Made by a program: the position numbers and the translations under genes
Shown: piece by piece, positions 17,451 to 26,674 of the stretch
Layout of the letters: every line of letters begins with the position of its first letter
Position numbering within the stretch: position 1 is the stretch's first letter
The notes under the pieces: model-generated
What the model saw: only the letters and a program-made list of their open reading frames with translations
Told to the model about the DNA's origin: nothing
Database searches by the model: none
Source: Candidatus Iainarchaeum sp.
Lineage (GTDB): Archaea; Iainarchaeota; Iainarchaeia; Iainarchaeales; JAGVWC01
DNA: 64,000 nt
Assembly: GCA_018304465.1 (NCBI GenBank)
Contig: JAGVWC010000011.1
Span: 62,001 to 126,000 of the forward strand
Direction of reading: 5' to 3'

Positions 17451-18743
17451 TCAATCCGAAAAAGAATCCCAAATTTTTTGCACAACGCTTTTGTTCGGAT
17501 GTCCCCGAGTCGATTCCAACACGTTCACCAATTCTTTTACCAACGGTCGAAGAACCCTTTTTTTAGCAAGTTTTTTCCCGTTTTTTCCAATGCGGTTTCG
17601 AAGACGGAAATCCGACAACAAGCGATGCAAAACTTCGGCCAGCACGTTCGGATGCGACAACGGAATCACCACCAACGGACTCGATTGAGAAATATCTTTG
17701 GCCAAAAAAACCTCTTTTGGATGAATCGCTTCCATCACCGAAATCGCGCGCGTAGTCGTAACCACAGGCTTTTGCATCGCCATGGCTTCCCACACCGTAT
17801 TAAGATACGATTCCGGATACTGCGAATTGCACACCACCATATCCGCCCGCCGGTATTGTTTGAGAAAATCCTTCCGAACCGAATCCGCGACCGAAAGAAA
17901 ACGGATACGCGATTCGATTCCACAATTTTTTGCAAACTGTCGAATGGCATTCAACGCAAATCGATTGTTCTTATTCGTGGGATCGAAACCACCGAAAATC
18001 AAAACCGAATCCGGAAACTCGGAAGCGATCTTGCTGTATCCAAACAACAAGTCTCCGATGCCCTTGTCCCAGATCAAGCCGGGAACCCGCGGAAAAACCC
18101 GGCCCGGAAAAAGAATCCGTAGTTGTTTGGAAAAACGCGGCACGAAACCCGAAAAAAAATCTTTTGAAATTCCGTTATGCACCAATCGTATTTTTTTGGA
18201 AGACACTTTTTTTTGCGTCAACCATTTTTTCATCAGTAAAGAAGGCACTACGATTCGATTCGGACAAGACAACACCGTTTCCTCGACTTTCCGGTACTTG
18301 AAAAAATGCAGTTCCGATGCTTCTCGAGACACCAACGGAATCTTTCTTTTCGCGCACTCAAGAATCACATTGATCGAAACCCCCAGGAAAAAAAGACGAT
18401 GGATACTGACAAAGAACACGACGTGTTTTCCGGGGTCTGATTCGAATTGATCAAAAAAACGGGTCACCTTTTGACGAAGCGCGTCTGTTGCACTCACCAC
18501 CGTTTTTTTGGACAAAATTTCTTCTTCCGCTAATCGCCACAAATCATGCTCTGTTTTTGAAATCGCCGGGTCAACCACAAACCGAACCCCTTTTTTTACA
18601 AGTCCCGCCGGAGGCCGACTTGACGACAACACGTGCACACAATGCCCCTGATCCAAAAGCTCTTCGACCAGGGTTTCGGTGTACGATTGAAAGCCGCCGA
18701 TGCTCTGAAAGTCACGCGCAATAATACCGATCACAAGCCCCAT
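17451..18743 (-). CDS. Family 4 glycosyltransferase
   Basis: GT-B glycosyltransferase of about 430 residues. The N-terminal domain begins GLVIGIIARDFQSIGGFQSY with the GG loop. The nucleotide-binding part has LRILFPGRVFPRVPGLIWDKG and the E-x7-E region VVCNSQYPESYLNTVWEAMAM followed by KPVVTT. ATG 18743 is preferred over 18749 because a TATA (CTATATAAAT, 18764-18773) is 26 bp upstream. It is divergent from the LmbE deacetylase; the two may act on the same glycan (inference). Confidence 0.88.
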   Translation of the reverse strand: MGLVIGIIARDFQSIGGFQSYTETLVEELLDQGHCVHVLSSSRPPAGLVKKGVRFVVDPAISKTEHDLWRLAEEEILSKKTVVSATDALRQKVTRFFDQFESDPGKHVVFFVSIHRLFFLGVSINVILECAKRKIPLVSREASELHFFKYRKVEETVLSCPNRIVVPSLLMKKWLTQKKVSSKKIRLVHNGISKDFFSGFVPRFSKQLRILFPGRVFPRVPGLIWDKGIGDLLFGYSKIASEFPDSVLIFGGFDPTNKNNRFALNAIRQFAKNCGIESRIRFLSVADSVRKDFLKQYRRADMVVCNSQYPESYLNTVWEAMAMQKPVVTTTRAISVMEAIHPKEVFLAKDISQSSPLVVIPLSHPNVLAEVLHRLLSDFRLRNRIGKNGKKLAKKRVLRPLVKELVNVLESTRGHPNKSVVQKIWDSFSD

Positions 18744-18826
18744 AAACAACCCCTGATTTGCAGCTATATAAATGTATCTACTAATTCTACCGACGTTTTT
18801 TTATTGAAATCAATTTTCTATAAATA

Positions 18827-19633
18827 ATGATCAAAAAGGACAAGGGGGTTCATTTACTCGTCATTGCCCCGCACCGCGACGATGAAACACTTGGTTGCGG
18901 CGAATTCATCTTTGATATCCAATCCCAAGGACATTTCGTCTGGGTCGCGTTTCTTACCAGCGGAACTTCCCCGGAAGGAAAATTAAACCATAACGGACAC
19001 GTGCAGCTTCGACGACGCGAAGCGCGACGCGCCTTGAAATTCCTCGGAGTCCCGTCGCACCGCAACATTTTTTTTCCTTTGCTTACCCGAAACACGTACC
19101 GAAAAATTCCTTTTTTATTCGCTCAGCTGTCCAAGCACGTTAAAAAAATCGAGCCCCAATTCATTCTGGCTCCCGCCTTTGAAGGCGGTCATCCCGATCA
19201 TGACGTCGCGTCGTTTTTGGCGCATCTGCTAAAACAACACCACCCCAACGTCGTCGTATTGGAATACGCACTCTACAATTGGAAAAAAGGAGCCCGAAAA
19301 TGCAAAGAGTTCCTGGAAAAAGACGGATTCATCACCTGGCATCCGTCCAAAGAAGCAAAAAAAGCCAAAGCCCGCGCCCTGAATCAATATCGAACCCAGC
19401 AGCACATTCTTTCCCTGGAAAAAAGGACTTTCGTCGAACGGTTTCGACCCCAACCCGAACACGATTATTCCCGTCCGCCCGCGCACCAAAAAGCCCTTTA
19501 TGAACGATGGGCCAGCGGCGTGCGACAACAAGACGTTATTTCACACATATCCGCTTTCGAACAGCAATTCGCCAAAAAAAAACCGAAAAAAAAGCACACG
19601 AAAAAACTTTGGCACTCACTTGTTTTTCGTTAA
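18827..19633 (+). CDS. PIG-L/LmbE family N-acetylglucosamine deacetylase-like protein
   Basis: Zinc-dependent de-N-acetylase family, 268 residues. The metal site is PHRDDETLGCG (the family usually has PHPDD; here Arg replaces Pro), with a second ligand in EGGHPDHDVAS. The RRREARRALKFLGV helix is also typical. The likely substrate is an acetylated amino sugar in a glycan or glycolipid, unproven. The Lys-rich C-terminus overlaps the end of the convergent glycosyltransferase by 18 bp. Confidence 0.88.
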   Translation: MIKKDKGVHLLVIAPHRDDETLGCGEFIFDIQSQGHFVWVAFLTSGTSPEGKLNHNGHVQLRRREARRALKFLGVPSHRNIFFPLLTRNTYRKIPFLFAQLSKHVKKIEPQFILAPAFEGGHPDHDVASFLAHLLKQHHPNVVVLEYALYNWKKGARKCKEFLEKDGFITWHPSKEAKKAKARALNQYRTQQHILSLEKRTFVERFRPQPEHDYSRPPAHQKALYERWASGVRQQDVISHISAFEQQFAKKKPKKKHTKKLWHSLVFR

Positions 19634-20776
19634 CCGCAGGTAAATCTCTTCATACTGTTTCGTTTCTTGTTTCGGATGAAACGAACGCACGCGTTTCATG
19701 GCGGCGGATCCGAGCCGGTCAATCAATTTCGGATCCGCAAAAACCTTTTCGAAAACCATCCGAAGCGATTCGGAATCCCGCGGATTCGCCAAAAGCCCTT
19801 CAGTCTGGTCTTCCAACACCTGCATGACCCCCGGAATACGCGTGCTGACAATCAGCTTTCCGAACAACATTCCATCCAAAACCACGTTTGGACAGCCTTC
19901 GCGCGTGGAAGGAACCACCAGAACATCGCAGTCGTTATACTTTTCGTGGATTTTTTTGCGCGGCACCGGATCGAAAAAACGGATTCGCTTCGAAAGACCC
20001 GTTTTGGCCAGCAATTTTTCATACGATTTTTTTTCCTCCGCGTTGATTCTACCCGTGACCTGTAATTCGAACGGAAAACGCTTTAGCTCCGACAAAGCTT
20101 CGATCAAATACACGAACCCTTTTTTGCGATGAACATCGCCCACGTACCCGATCGAGATTTTTTTTCCTCTTTGACGAGGTTTCACGGGCAAATGTTCCAT
20201 GAAACCGGAATTCGGAATCACCGCGGACTTATCCAGAACAGGGGCGATGACATTTCCGATTTCGCGTAACTCGGGATTCACAAACGTCAAAAAATCCGCG
20301 TTCTGCAAAGTCCAAAGCACCCACGGAAAACGAGTCGCCACGAACACGTTGCGCGCGACATCGCTTCCCCGCACGCTGACCAACACCGGAATCTTCAAAA
20401 TTTTTCCCGCAAGAACGCTGACGTAACCGGTCGGCACCAGAAAATACGCGTGAATCAAATCGAACGAATATTTCCGATGCAAAGACGAAATCGCGAAAAA
20501 AAGATTATCCAATCCCCATTCGTACTGGGAAGAACCGTCATCGGGAGCGACGAAAACCGAATGAAGAAAAAAATTCCCTTTTTTTTCCGTTCGAAAATCG
20601 GATTTGATGAGATCCAATTGATCGGAAGCAAACGCGCCCGCAATCAAGTGAACCTCGAACCGGTCCGACAAATGGGAAATCAACCGATGCGCGGAAATCG
20701 ATACGCCGTCCGAATCCGGGTCAAAATGGTGAACCACCACCGCGATCCGCAATTTTTTATTTTCCATCCCAACCAT
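19616..20776 (-). CDS. Family 4 glycosyltransferase
   Basis: GT-B enzyme of 386 residues. N-terminus: RIAVVVHHFDPDSDGVSISA. Domain II: KISIGYVGDVHRKKGFVYLI and the donor-binding VVPSTREGCPNVVLDGMLFG then KLIVSTRIPGV. There is no membrane helix. It forms a convergent pair with the LmbE-type deacetylase, and with the 17451-18743 GT4 it makes up a small glycan-assembly neighbourhood. MENKKLR at 20767 is an alternative start. Confidence 0.88.
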   Translation of the reverse strand: MVGMENKKLRIAVVVHHFDPDSDGVSISAHRLISHLSDRFEVHLIAGAFASDQLDLIKSDFRTEKKGNFFLHSVFVAPDDGSSQYEWGLDNLFFAISSLHRKYSFDLIHAYFLVPTGYVSVLAGKILKIPVLVSVRGSDVARNVFVATRFPWVLWTLQNADFLTFVNPELREIGNVIAPVLDKSAVIPNSGFMEHLPVKPRQRGKKISIGYVGDVHRKKGFVYLIEALSELKRFPFELQVTGRINAEEKKSYEKLLAKTGLSKRIRFFDPVPRKKIHEKYNDCDVLVVPSTREGCPNVVLDGMLFGKLIVSTRIPGVMQVLEDQTEGLLANPRDSESLRMVFEKVFADPKLIDRLGSAAMKRVRSFHPKQETKQYEEIYLRLTKNK

Positions 20777-20872
20777 ACCAACACAGTCAAAGAATAACTA
20801 AAAATACCTTTCTTTTTGTTTTTTTTCAGCTTAACGGAAAAAATCGTTAAAAAAAGCCCGATCGAGGAACAC

Positions 20873-21172
20873 CTAAATCAAACTTCGTCCTTTTTCCATC
20901 AAACGCAAGGCAAACGACAATTCCAAAACCGATCCTAAGAGCGAAAAAAATCGTATCCGAAATCCATTCGGCGTGAACTCTTTGCCCGTTGCGTTCTGCA
21001 AAATCAAATAGTGCCTTCGTTCATCCGCCGAGATTTTTTCCAGTATCCTGCGATTATTCTTGTCTTTGGTCAGTTTCGCCAGATTCGCGTACGTGTGATA
21101 CTCGTTCAATTCGCCTTGCTGAAACCGCAAAATCCTTGCCAGGATATCCGGATCCAGTTCTTTGCTTTTCAT
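20873..21172 (-). CDS. Stand-alone ferritin-like (rubrerythrin-type) domain
   Basis: 99 residues. The sequence RFQQGELNEYHTYANLAKL and RRILEKISADERRHYLILQN carries the E..EY and E..RH metal-ligand pattern of the rubrerythrin-type domain that is usually fused to a VIT1/CCC1 membrane domain. The tail LGSVLELSFALRLMEKG corresponds to the linker that normally leads into the transporter. Here a stop follows, so the membrane half is missing. It is either a genuine short form or a truncation. Confidence 0.75.
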   Translation of the reverse strand: MKSKELDPDILARILRFQQGELNEYHTYANLAKLTKDKNNRRILEKISADERRHYLILQNATGKEFTPNGFRIRFFSLLGSVLELSFALRLMEKGRSLI

Positions 21173-21307
21173 GACAATCCTCTATATCAACAAGGAAAAA
21201 ACATTTAAGGCTTTATTCCACCGAAAAGAAGACTCAAAAACGTTTTCAAGTTTTTTTCAAATTCGGTTCAAAAGAAAAAGAAGAAGGGCTTTCGCCCTCC
21301 TTTACCG

Positions 21308-23029
21308 TTACTTCCAGATCTGATAGTTTTTGAACTGGACATCCATAAAGTCCGTTCGAAAACCGTCAAAACCCGCGGTTTTGTGGGGCAAACCGCCGGC
21401 ACCGGTATCAACTGTTTCGAGTTTTTTCTCCCATTTTTTGGTGGATGCGTTATAGATGTACAACTTGAGATTAACGCCGTTGCTGACGTTACGGGTCTCG
21501 AGTTTTAGGGGAATCCATGTGTTTTTTGGAAGAAGCGACGGATTCGACTCATGATGATAGGTTCCAGAGAATACTTTTTTGGAGGCAAGGGTGAAATAAT
21601 CCCCGTTGATTTTTTTCTTGATCACGGCTTGTCCATCCACGCGGATTCCGGCATAATACCCGTTGTCCCCATTCTGGAACCGGCTGATCAAGAAAATACC
21701 GTTCGAAGATTTTCGGGTCGACGCGTCGCTTAGGTTATCGCGAACGATCCGAAACCATGCGATTTCCGAGTGATTTTCCCACAGGTGACGCGTTACGAGT
21801 TCGAAGAGATTCTGAGGTCGGTCCCCGAAATCCGTTGTCGCGGAAGACGCGAATTTTACGTGCAACGGATCATTTGCCGCTAATGGTCCCTGTAACGTGG
21901 CTCCGACTCCGTTTGCTTGCGTCATTTTTCCCCCGGCGCGCAGCCAAAAGTATGGATTCGTGTTGTTATCCGGATCACTTTGGTTAAGAACGCTCGTTGA
22001 ATCGAATTGGTATTTGAACGGCGAACTCAACGTTCTGGGAGTGACAGGCGGAATCACCGGCGGATCAACGGGTGGAACGATCGGAGGAACCACCGGAGGA
22101 AAAGTTCCGTTCGGGTCGATTTCCCGAACGCTCATTTTTTTGTAAATCAATCCGTCCGATCCGACGCCATCGCTTCGGAAATAAACCGTCGCGTTTGGAT
22201 TTCCAGATTCGGAACCCGGCCGATTATTGCTGTTCGTCAGTTTTTCCGCCGGATTGATTCCCGAATCACAGGCTCTTCCACCGGCTCCGAAATTGTTTCC
22301 GTTATCGATGAATTCGTTGATCTTGACCCAGTTACCGCCGTTAGCTCCGTCGGTTTCGTCAAGCCACAATTCCAGCTTGACATTCCCGTCAAGAAGATCA
22401 TACACGACGTACTTGTAGCCGATCCATGTGTTTTTCGGCAATCCTCCGCTCCATTTCTGAGTGCTTTTGACGACCGAAGAACTCGGATGCGACGTTTCTT
22501 TTTCAAAATCGATTTTTCCGTCATAGCGCATGCGCGCGGCGATTCCGCGCGTATCGCACAGGTTATCGGTTTCACGTCCGCCAACGGTTCCGTGATTGGT
22601 CCGGGCAAGACCGACAATGCCGCCCCAATTGATTCCGTTATCGGAAATCCGCTTGGCGTACACGGTCATTTCCACGTTGGTCCATCCATCTGTGTGCTGT
22701 GGATCATGGATGTACATGCGCGGAACAGAGCCGGATACTTTGAGTTGCCCGGTTCCGTCCACCTTGTACGAAGCGTTGCCATGGTCGGCATCGAACCAGG
22801 GATCTTTCGGATCGACTCCGGAAAAGTTTCGGGAAACTCCGTTGTCCCAGGTGGAAGTCCATTCTTTTCCGCCGGTCGGATACAGTTCCTTGATCCCGAA
22901 ACGATCTTTTTGAGTCGATGTTTCTGCTGCGAGTGCAGCGGACGCCACCAATGCAATTAATGCAAATGCAATCATGGCAAACATCCGCCAATTCGTGAAT
23001 CGAGTTGTGCGTGTGTTTGTTCGTGTCAT
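21308..23029 (-). CDS. Secreted protein with two lectin-like beta-sandwich domains
   Basis: About 573 residues. The signal peptide has a basic N-region, the hydrophobic core [16 protein letters not shown] and a likely cleavage at ALA-AE. Two large beta-sandwich domains resemble LamG/concanavalin-type or polysaccharide-lyase-like folds; both contain a LPKNTWI motif (once before GYKYVVYD, once before PLKLET). They are joined by a proline-rich linker of repeated PPV/PPI units. No catalytic residues are certain. A role in binding or degrading polysaccharide outside the cell is likely. ATG 23029 follows a GGAG; ATG 23041 abuts it and is less likely. Confidence 0.75.
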   Translation of the reverse strand: MTRTNTRTTRFTNWRMFAMIAFALIALVASAALAAETSTQKDRFGIKELYPTGGKEWTSTWDNGVSRNFSGVDPKDPWFDADHGNASYKVDGTGQLKVSGSVPRMYIHDPQHTDGWTNVEMTVYAKRISDNGINWGGIVGLARTNHGTVGGRETDNLCDTRGIAARMRYDGKIDFEKETSHPSSSVVKSTQKWSGGLPKNTWIGYKYVVYDLLDGNVKLELWLDETDGANGGNWVKINEFIDNGNNFGAGGRACDSGINPAEKLTNSNNRPGSESGNPNATVYFRSDGVGSDGLIYKKMSVREIDPNGTFPPVVPPIVPPVDPPVIPPVTPRTLSSPFKYQFDSTSVLNQSDPDNNTNPYFWLRAGGKMTQANGVGATLQGPLAANDPLHVKFASSATTDFGDRPQNLFELVTRHLWENHSEIAWFRIVRDNLSDASTRKSSNGIFLISRFQNGDNGYYAGIRVDGQAVIKKKINGDYFTLASKKVFSGTYHHESNPSLLPKNTWIPLKLETRNVSNGVNLKLYIYNASTKKWEKKLETVDTGAGGLPHKTAGFDGFRTDFMDVQFKNYQIWK

Positions 23030-23058
23030 TTCTATGTACATCTCCTTTTTTGTGGTTT

Positions 23059-23100
23059 GTACAGACTGCTGTCTAAGGTATGTACGACAGGCATCTGTAC
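23059..23100 (-). promoter_or_regulatory. Large dyad upstream of the secreted lectin-like gene
   Basis: Two 15-bp arms (23059-23073 and 23086-23100) are inverted with 12 of 15 positions matching: GTACAGACTGCTGTC and GACAGGCATCTGTAC around a 12-bp loop. Further GTAC motifs sit in the loop and at the start codon. It could be an operator or an mRNA hairpin next to the ribosome-binding site. Confidence 0.5.
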
Positions 23101-23374
23101 TACATTGTGTATGATTGACTTATGGTGCAGTTTCTTGGAAGTACTGACCTTTATCCACTCAGGGGTATAACAACTTGACGTTCACCTGCGAGAAAAGCCA
23201 GGGGGCCCCGAAAAAAAGGATAGGCGCACCGCTGTTTTCCAATGAGGCTCCTGGAAACGAATCCAGGTAACTGCCTCCAACAAACCACAAATCGGGGCGA
23301 ATTCCAAAAAAAAGCGGTAAAAAAAGGTTTGTTTGAAGCGTTTTTTGAGCATTTTTCCGGAAAAAAAAGCAGAT
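23101..23374. other. Gene-free stretch with a compact hairpin
   Basis: No convincing gene. At 23244-23277 GAGGC pairs with GCCTC around an inner stem CCTGGA/TCCAGG with an AACGAA loop, and GGGGCCCC occurs at 23198-23205. On the minus strand a TATA-like TTATAAAAAA near 23394-23403 could drive a transcript through it towards the lectin-like gene. I could not match it to RNase P, SRP or a known riboswitch. Confidence 0.35.
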
Positions 23375-23412
23375 AACCGGATAATAAAAAACACATTTTT
23401 TATAACCCGGTT
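23375..23412 (-). terminator. Hairpin directly after the MFS gene
   Basis: AACCGG and an A-rich arm (23375-23391) pair with a T-rich arm and CCGGTT (to 23412), adjoining the MFS stop codon at 23413. It is consistent with a terminator for the minus-strand gene. Confidence 0.4.
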
Positions 23413-24594
23413 TTACGGTTGGTTCGTGACTTTAAGCTTTGGCATGGCAAAAACCGTGAACAACAACAAGTAAACAAACACCACCAACGCCATTCCCAAA
23501 AACGAAAACAAGTGATTGATGCCAAACAAAAAGCCGCCCAACAGCGGACCGATGATCTGGCCGCCGGCGCTAAACGAATTATTCAAACCCAATACGACTC
23601 CGCTTTTTCCCTGAACTTTCTTTGTAATCAACGAAGTAACCGCCGGAAAAACCGACGCGTTTCCCGCGACAAAAATCGCAAGCGGAATCAAAAGCGAAAT
23701 CCAGTCGTTTGTCAAGGCAATGAGAAAAAAACCCAGGCCTGACAAAAACAATCCCGCTTGAATCATGCGAACCTCGCCGAAACGATTTACGAGCGTTCCG
23801 CCGACAAACTGCATGATCATGATCAAGACGCCCACATACGTGAAAATCAAACCCATTTGCGTTGCGTTAAAACCCAGTTTTTCGCTCGTATACAACGCCA
23901 ACGTCGCTTCGATTCCCCCGATCATAAAGGTGATCATCAAACTCGACAAAAACAAAAAAAGCAACGGGGAAGACAGATGCGACAAAAGCGAAACTTCCTG
24001 AGAAACGATTTCCTTGCTTTCCGGTTTTTCTTTCGGTTCTTTCAATTTGAAAAAAATCCACAAAAAATTCAGGAACGAAAAACCCGCTGCGAGAAAAAAC
24101 GCGTCTTGCACGGCAAAAGTCGAAGCGAACCCACCGAACGCGGGGCCGAAAATAAAGCCCAGCGAAAACGTCATTCCCATCAAACCCATGGCGTGGCCCC
24201 GCTGTTTTGGAGTCGTCAAATCGGACAACAACGAAATGCACACCGGAAAAATGCCGGCGGCAAAAAAGCCTTCGAGCGCGCGACCAAGAATCGCCATCCA
24301 AAACGAGGTGGCAAACGCGAACACCAGATACGCCGCCATAAAACCCAGGGTGCCCATCATCAAGACTTTTTTCCGCCCGATCCGGTCCGCGAGTTTTCCA
24401 AACACCGGACTAAAAATCAATTGCATCACGGCAAACGTCGCCGTCAAAAAACCGAGTTCAACCGGCGCGGCGCCAAGAGAAAGCGCGTAAAACGGAAGCA
24501 AAGGCAAAATGATTCCAAAGCCCATGGACGTCAGAAAAAGCGTCAACAGAATCGGTTTCATTCCCGGGATCGAAAAAATTTCCTTAAACGACAT
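23413..24594 (-). CDS. Major facilitator superfamily transporter
   Basis: Membrane transporter of 393 residues with about 12 hydrophobic helices. The cytoplasmic loop 2-3 signature FGKLADRIGRKKVLMMG is of the drug-exporter type. A central cytoplasmic linker KLKEPKEKPESKEIVSQE divides the two halves. Helix 5 has the GPAFGGF motif common in DHA1 exporters. The substrate is unknown; it lies next to an MhqO/MhqD-like pair, which hints at quinone or drug stress (inference). A palindromic TATA-like GTTTATATAAAC (24630-24641) precedes it. Confidence 0.9.
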   Translation of the reverse strand: MSFKEIFSIPGMKPILLTLFLTSMGFGIILPLLPFYALSLGAAPVELGFLTATFAVMQLIFSPVFGKLADRIGRKKVLMMGTLGFMAAYLVFAFATSFWMAILGRALEGFFAAGIFPVCISLLSDLTTPKQRGHAMGLMGMTFSLGFIFGPAFGGFASTFAVQDAFFLAAGFSFLNFLWIFFKLKEPKEKPESKEIVSQEVSLLSHLSSPLLFLFLSSLMITFMIGGIEATLALYTSEKLGFNATQMGLIFTYVGVLIMIMQFVGGTLVNRFGEVRMIQAGLFLSGLGFFLIALTNDWISLLIPLAIFVAGNASVFPAVTSLITKKVQGKSGVVLGLNNSFSAGGQIIGPLLGGFLFGINHLFSFLGMALVVFVYLLLFTVFAMPKLKVTNQP

Positions 24595-24643
24595 GAAACC
24601 ACAAAACCATGCGAGAAATCAAAAAAAAGTTTATATAAACAGA

Positions 24644-25300
24644 TTATAAACAGATCTCTTGGCGTGTTTTTTCCGGAAAACCCCCCGCTATCCACACCCG
24701 GGCAAGATCGACATCCGCCAAAGAAACATCGTGCCCCAACTCGAGCCATTCGCATTGAACCTGACAGCGGGTTTTTTCCAAATACGCAAGCAATTCCGTC
24801 GTCTTGGCGGGAAAAATCAGCGCGTCTTTTTTTCCGGCCAACACCAACACTTTTTTCCCCGATAAATCCGGAATATTCACCGGTTTTGACGGCAACAAAG
24901 GCCTAAGCAAAATAACGCCGGAAATCGAATCGGGATAATGCAACAACAAATTCACCAGCATGTTCGCGCCATTCGAATATCCGACCCCAACCAACGCGTC
25001 CTCGGAAAAAGAATATTCTTTTGCCGCGTTCGAAACAAATTTCTTCAGTTCTTTGGTGCGAAGACGCAAATCCTCCAAATCGAATGCCCCTAGCGCGGTT
25101 CGCCTGAAAAAACGATTCGCGTTTCCTTCCAGCACTTTTCCGCGAGGACACAGAATATTCGCGGCGGGGCGAATTGCTTTTGCAATTTCGAACAAATCGT
25201 TTTCATCTCCGCCCGTGCCATGCAATCCCAGCAATGTCATCGAATCGTTTTTCGCCGATCGCTCGAATCGATGAAAAAAACCCAATTTCGGTGTCGTCAT
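24644..25300 (-). CDS. MhqD-like alpha/beta hydrolase (carboxylesterase/phospholipase family)
   Basis: Serine hydrolase of 218 residues: oxyanion region TLLGLHGTGGDENDL, nucleophile elbow GVGYSNGANMLVNLLL, the acid in KKVLVLAGKKDALIFP and the final His in ELGHDVSLAD, so the triad is complete. The start overlaps the stop of the ring-cleavage dioxygenase-like gene by 4 bp. The same pairing occurs in bacterial mhq operons for quinone/hydroquinone detoxification, which is the likely role here. Confidence 0.88.
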   Translation of the reverse strand: MTTPKLGFFHRFERSAKNDSMTLLGLHGTGGDENDLFEIAKAIRPAANILCPRGKVLEGNANRFFRRTALGAFDLEDLRLRTKELKKFVSNAAKEYSFSEDALVGVGYSNGANMLVNLLLHYPDSISGVILLRPLLPSKPVNIPDLSGKKVLVLAGKKDALIFPAKTTELLAYLEKTRCQVQCEWLELGHDVSLADVDLARVWIAGGFPEKTRQEICL

Positions 25301-26232
25301 GCCTTCGACTCCGTTTTAAGCAAAGGCAGCGATTGTTCGATTTGCGATCGCATGGATTCAAACCACGGCGGAAGCGTCAATTCTTTTCCCAGTTTTTCCA
25401 CGGATTGATCGATCAAAAAACCAGGCGAATCCGTGGCAATCTCAAACAATGCGCCGCCCGGTTCGTTAAAATAAATCGATTTGAAATAAAACCGCTCGAC
25501 TGCAGGAGTCACGTTTACCTTTTTTTTGACGAGCTGTTCACGCCAACGAACCTGGTGATCGGCGTCTTTGACCCGAAAAGCCACGTGATGAATGCTACCG
25601 TTTCCTTGCCGAGCCAAACGCGAATCCGGCTGAATTTTCACATCCACGAAACTGTTGCCGCTCGAAAACCGGGCCATGTCGCTTTCGGGTTTTTGATGCG
25701 GAGCAAACAAAAGAACTTTTTCTAAAAAATCGGCAGTCCGGCCAAAATCGTTCGGAATCAACGAGACGCCGGCAAATCCGCGGATCGCATGGTCCACAGG
25801 CACATCGCTTTGATTCCACGGCCGGGTGTCAAATAAGGATTCTTGCCCGACTAATTCAACTGACAAACCGCTTGCATCCGAAAAATTCAAAACGGATTCT
25901 CCAAAACGATTCGTTTCCCCAAAAAAAATCTCGTGTTTTTTCAAGCGTTTTTTCCAAAACGAAATCGAATGAAGCGGAACCGAAAACGCCATCGAATCGA
26001 TACTGCCTGCGCCGGGTTTTTGGTCCGGCAGCACCCAATTGAAAAAAGTCAAAATCGTTCCGGGTTTACCGGTAACGTCCCCGAAATACAAATGATACAC
26101 CGACGGGTCGTCAAAATTAACGGTTTTCTTGACAAACCGAAGCCCCAAAATCTTCGTGTAAAAATCAAACGTAGCCTGAGCGTCTGAAGAAATCGCGGTC
26201 ACGTGATGAATCCCGTTGATCGGTGCAATCAT
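25297..26232 (-). CDS. VOC-family ring-cleavage dioxygenase (MhqO-like)
   Basis: Two-module vicinal-oxygen-chelate protein of 311 residues. Module 1 begins INGIHHVTAISSDAQATFDF and includes LGLRFVKKTVNFDDPSVYHL. Module 2 has GSIHHVAFRVKDADHQVRWR. Both carry the metal His at the start, and the Glu is in PGGALFEIATDSPGF. The family cleaves hydroquinones. A TATA-like CATTAAAGAAC (about 26254-26264) is 27 bp upstream. It is first in a two-gene operon with the hydrolase. Confidence 0.9.
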   Translation of the reverse strand: MIAPINGIHHVTAISSDAQATFDFYTKILGLRFVKKTVNFDDPSVYHLYFGDVTGKPGTILTFFNWVLPDQKPGAGSIDSMAFSVPLHSISFWKKRLKKHEIFFGETNRFGESVLNFSDASGLSVELVGQESLFDTRPWNQSDVPVDHAIRGFAGVSLIPNDFGRTADFLEKVLLFAPHQKPESDMARFSSGNSFVDVKIQPDSRLARQGNGSIHHVAFRVKDADHQVRWREQLVKKKVNVTPAVERFYFKSIYFNEPGGALFEIATDSPGFLIDQSVEKLGKELTLPPWFESMRSQIEQSLPLLKTESKA

Positions 26233-26311
26233 TACTCAATTATACTCCAAAGTTCTTTAATGGTTTCACTTCAAAAACAAAAATTTTTAAAACAACTGAA
26301 TTATCTTCACT

Positions 26312-26530
26312 ATGGTCGAAAAGGAGGATCAAAAGACCAAATTTATTCCACTCGTTTTCGTGGGAATTGGATTATTGCTGCTGGTCGTCGGATGCATCCA
26401 AGGTTCGCGATTAACGAAGGCTGCGGAAAAGACGCAACAGAACTATTCAACACGCGGCCCACGGGAAGCAGAACACCGTATTCGGATCGCGCGCGAAGCT
26501 TTCTGCCAAAATTCTACATCGGCGAATTAA
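26312..26530 (+). CDS. Small single-pass membrane protein
   Basis: 72 residues: a charged N-terminus (MVEKEDQKTK), one hydrophobic helix (FIPLVFVGIGLLLLVVGCI) and a basic C-terminal tail. There is no recognised family. An AT-rich box (ATTTTTAAAAC) lies about 23 bp upstream. It sits at the left edge of the scpA-repeat block and may be cargo or a chromosomal gene. Confidence 0.5.
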   Translation: MVEKEDQKTKFIPLVFVGIGLLLLVVGCIQGSRLTKAAEKTQQNYSTRGPREAEHRIRIAREAFCQNSTSAN

Positions 26531-26580
26531 AACAGTAACATCTCCTTAATTCTATTCTTTTCTTTTTAATTTAGGAAAAT

Positions 26581-26651
26581 TCTGCCAAAAGTTATATTTT
26601 TCTTGTTCGTTTTTATTTCAGCGGATAAAGATATCTTCCCACAACGTTGCG
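26581..26651 (-). repeat. scpA 3'-end repeat, copy 1
   Basis: Matches the 75-bp end of scpA from the CCAA edge through the ATCTTCCCA core. Read on the minus strand it decodes as WEDIFIR, stop, NKNEQEK, so the ScpA C-terminal motif is still visible but carries a nonsense change. Same orientation as scpA. Confidence 0.85.
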
Positions 26652-26674
26652 TTTATTACAAAAAAAGAATTTTT

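Noticed and set aside
20819-20860. Terminator hairpin TTAACG/CGTTAA between the GT4 and ferritin-like genes
   Set aside because: The stem is only 6 bp and the T-run precedes rather than follows it on the relevant strand; too weak to annotate.
22007-22960. 317-residue plus-strand open frame
   Set aside because: Antisense to the secreted lectin-like protein; its Arg/Ser-rich composition is that of a shadow frame and it has no homology features.
23244-23277. Possible H/ACA guide RNA or riboswitch
   Set aside because: The hairpin is good and is followed by ACA, but I could not identify a guide pocket, K-turn or known aptamer; kept only as an unassigned structured stretch.
23758-24906. 382-residue plus-strand open frame
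   Set aside because: Antisense to the MFS transporter and extending into the MhqD-like hydrolase; extremely Arg/His/Gln/Lys-rich with no domain pattern.
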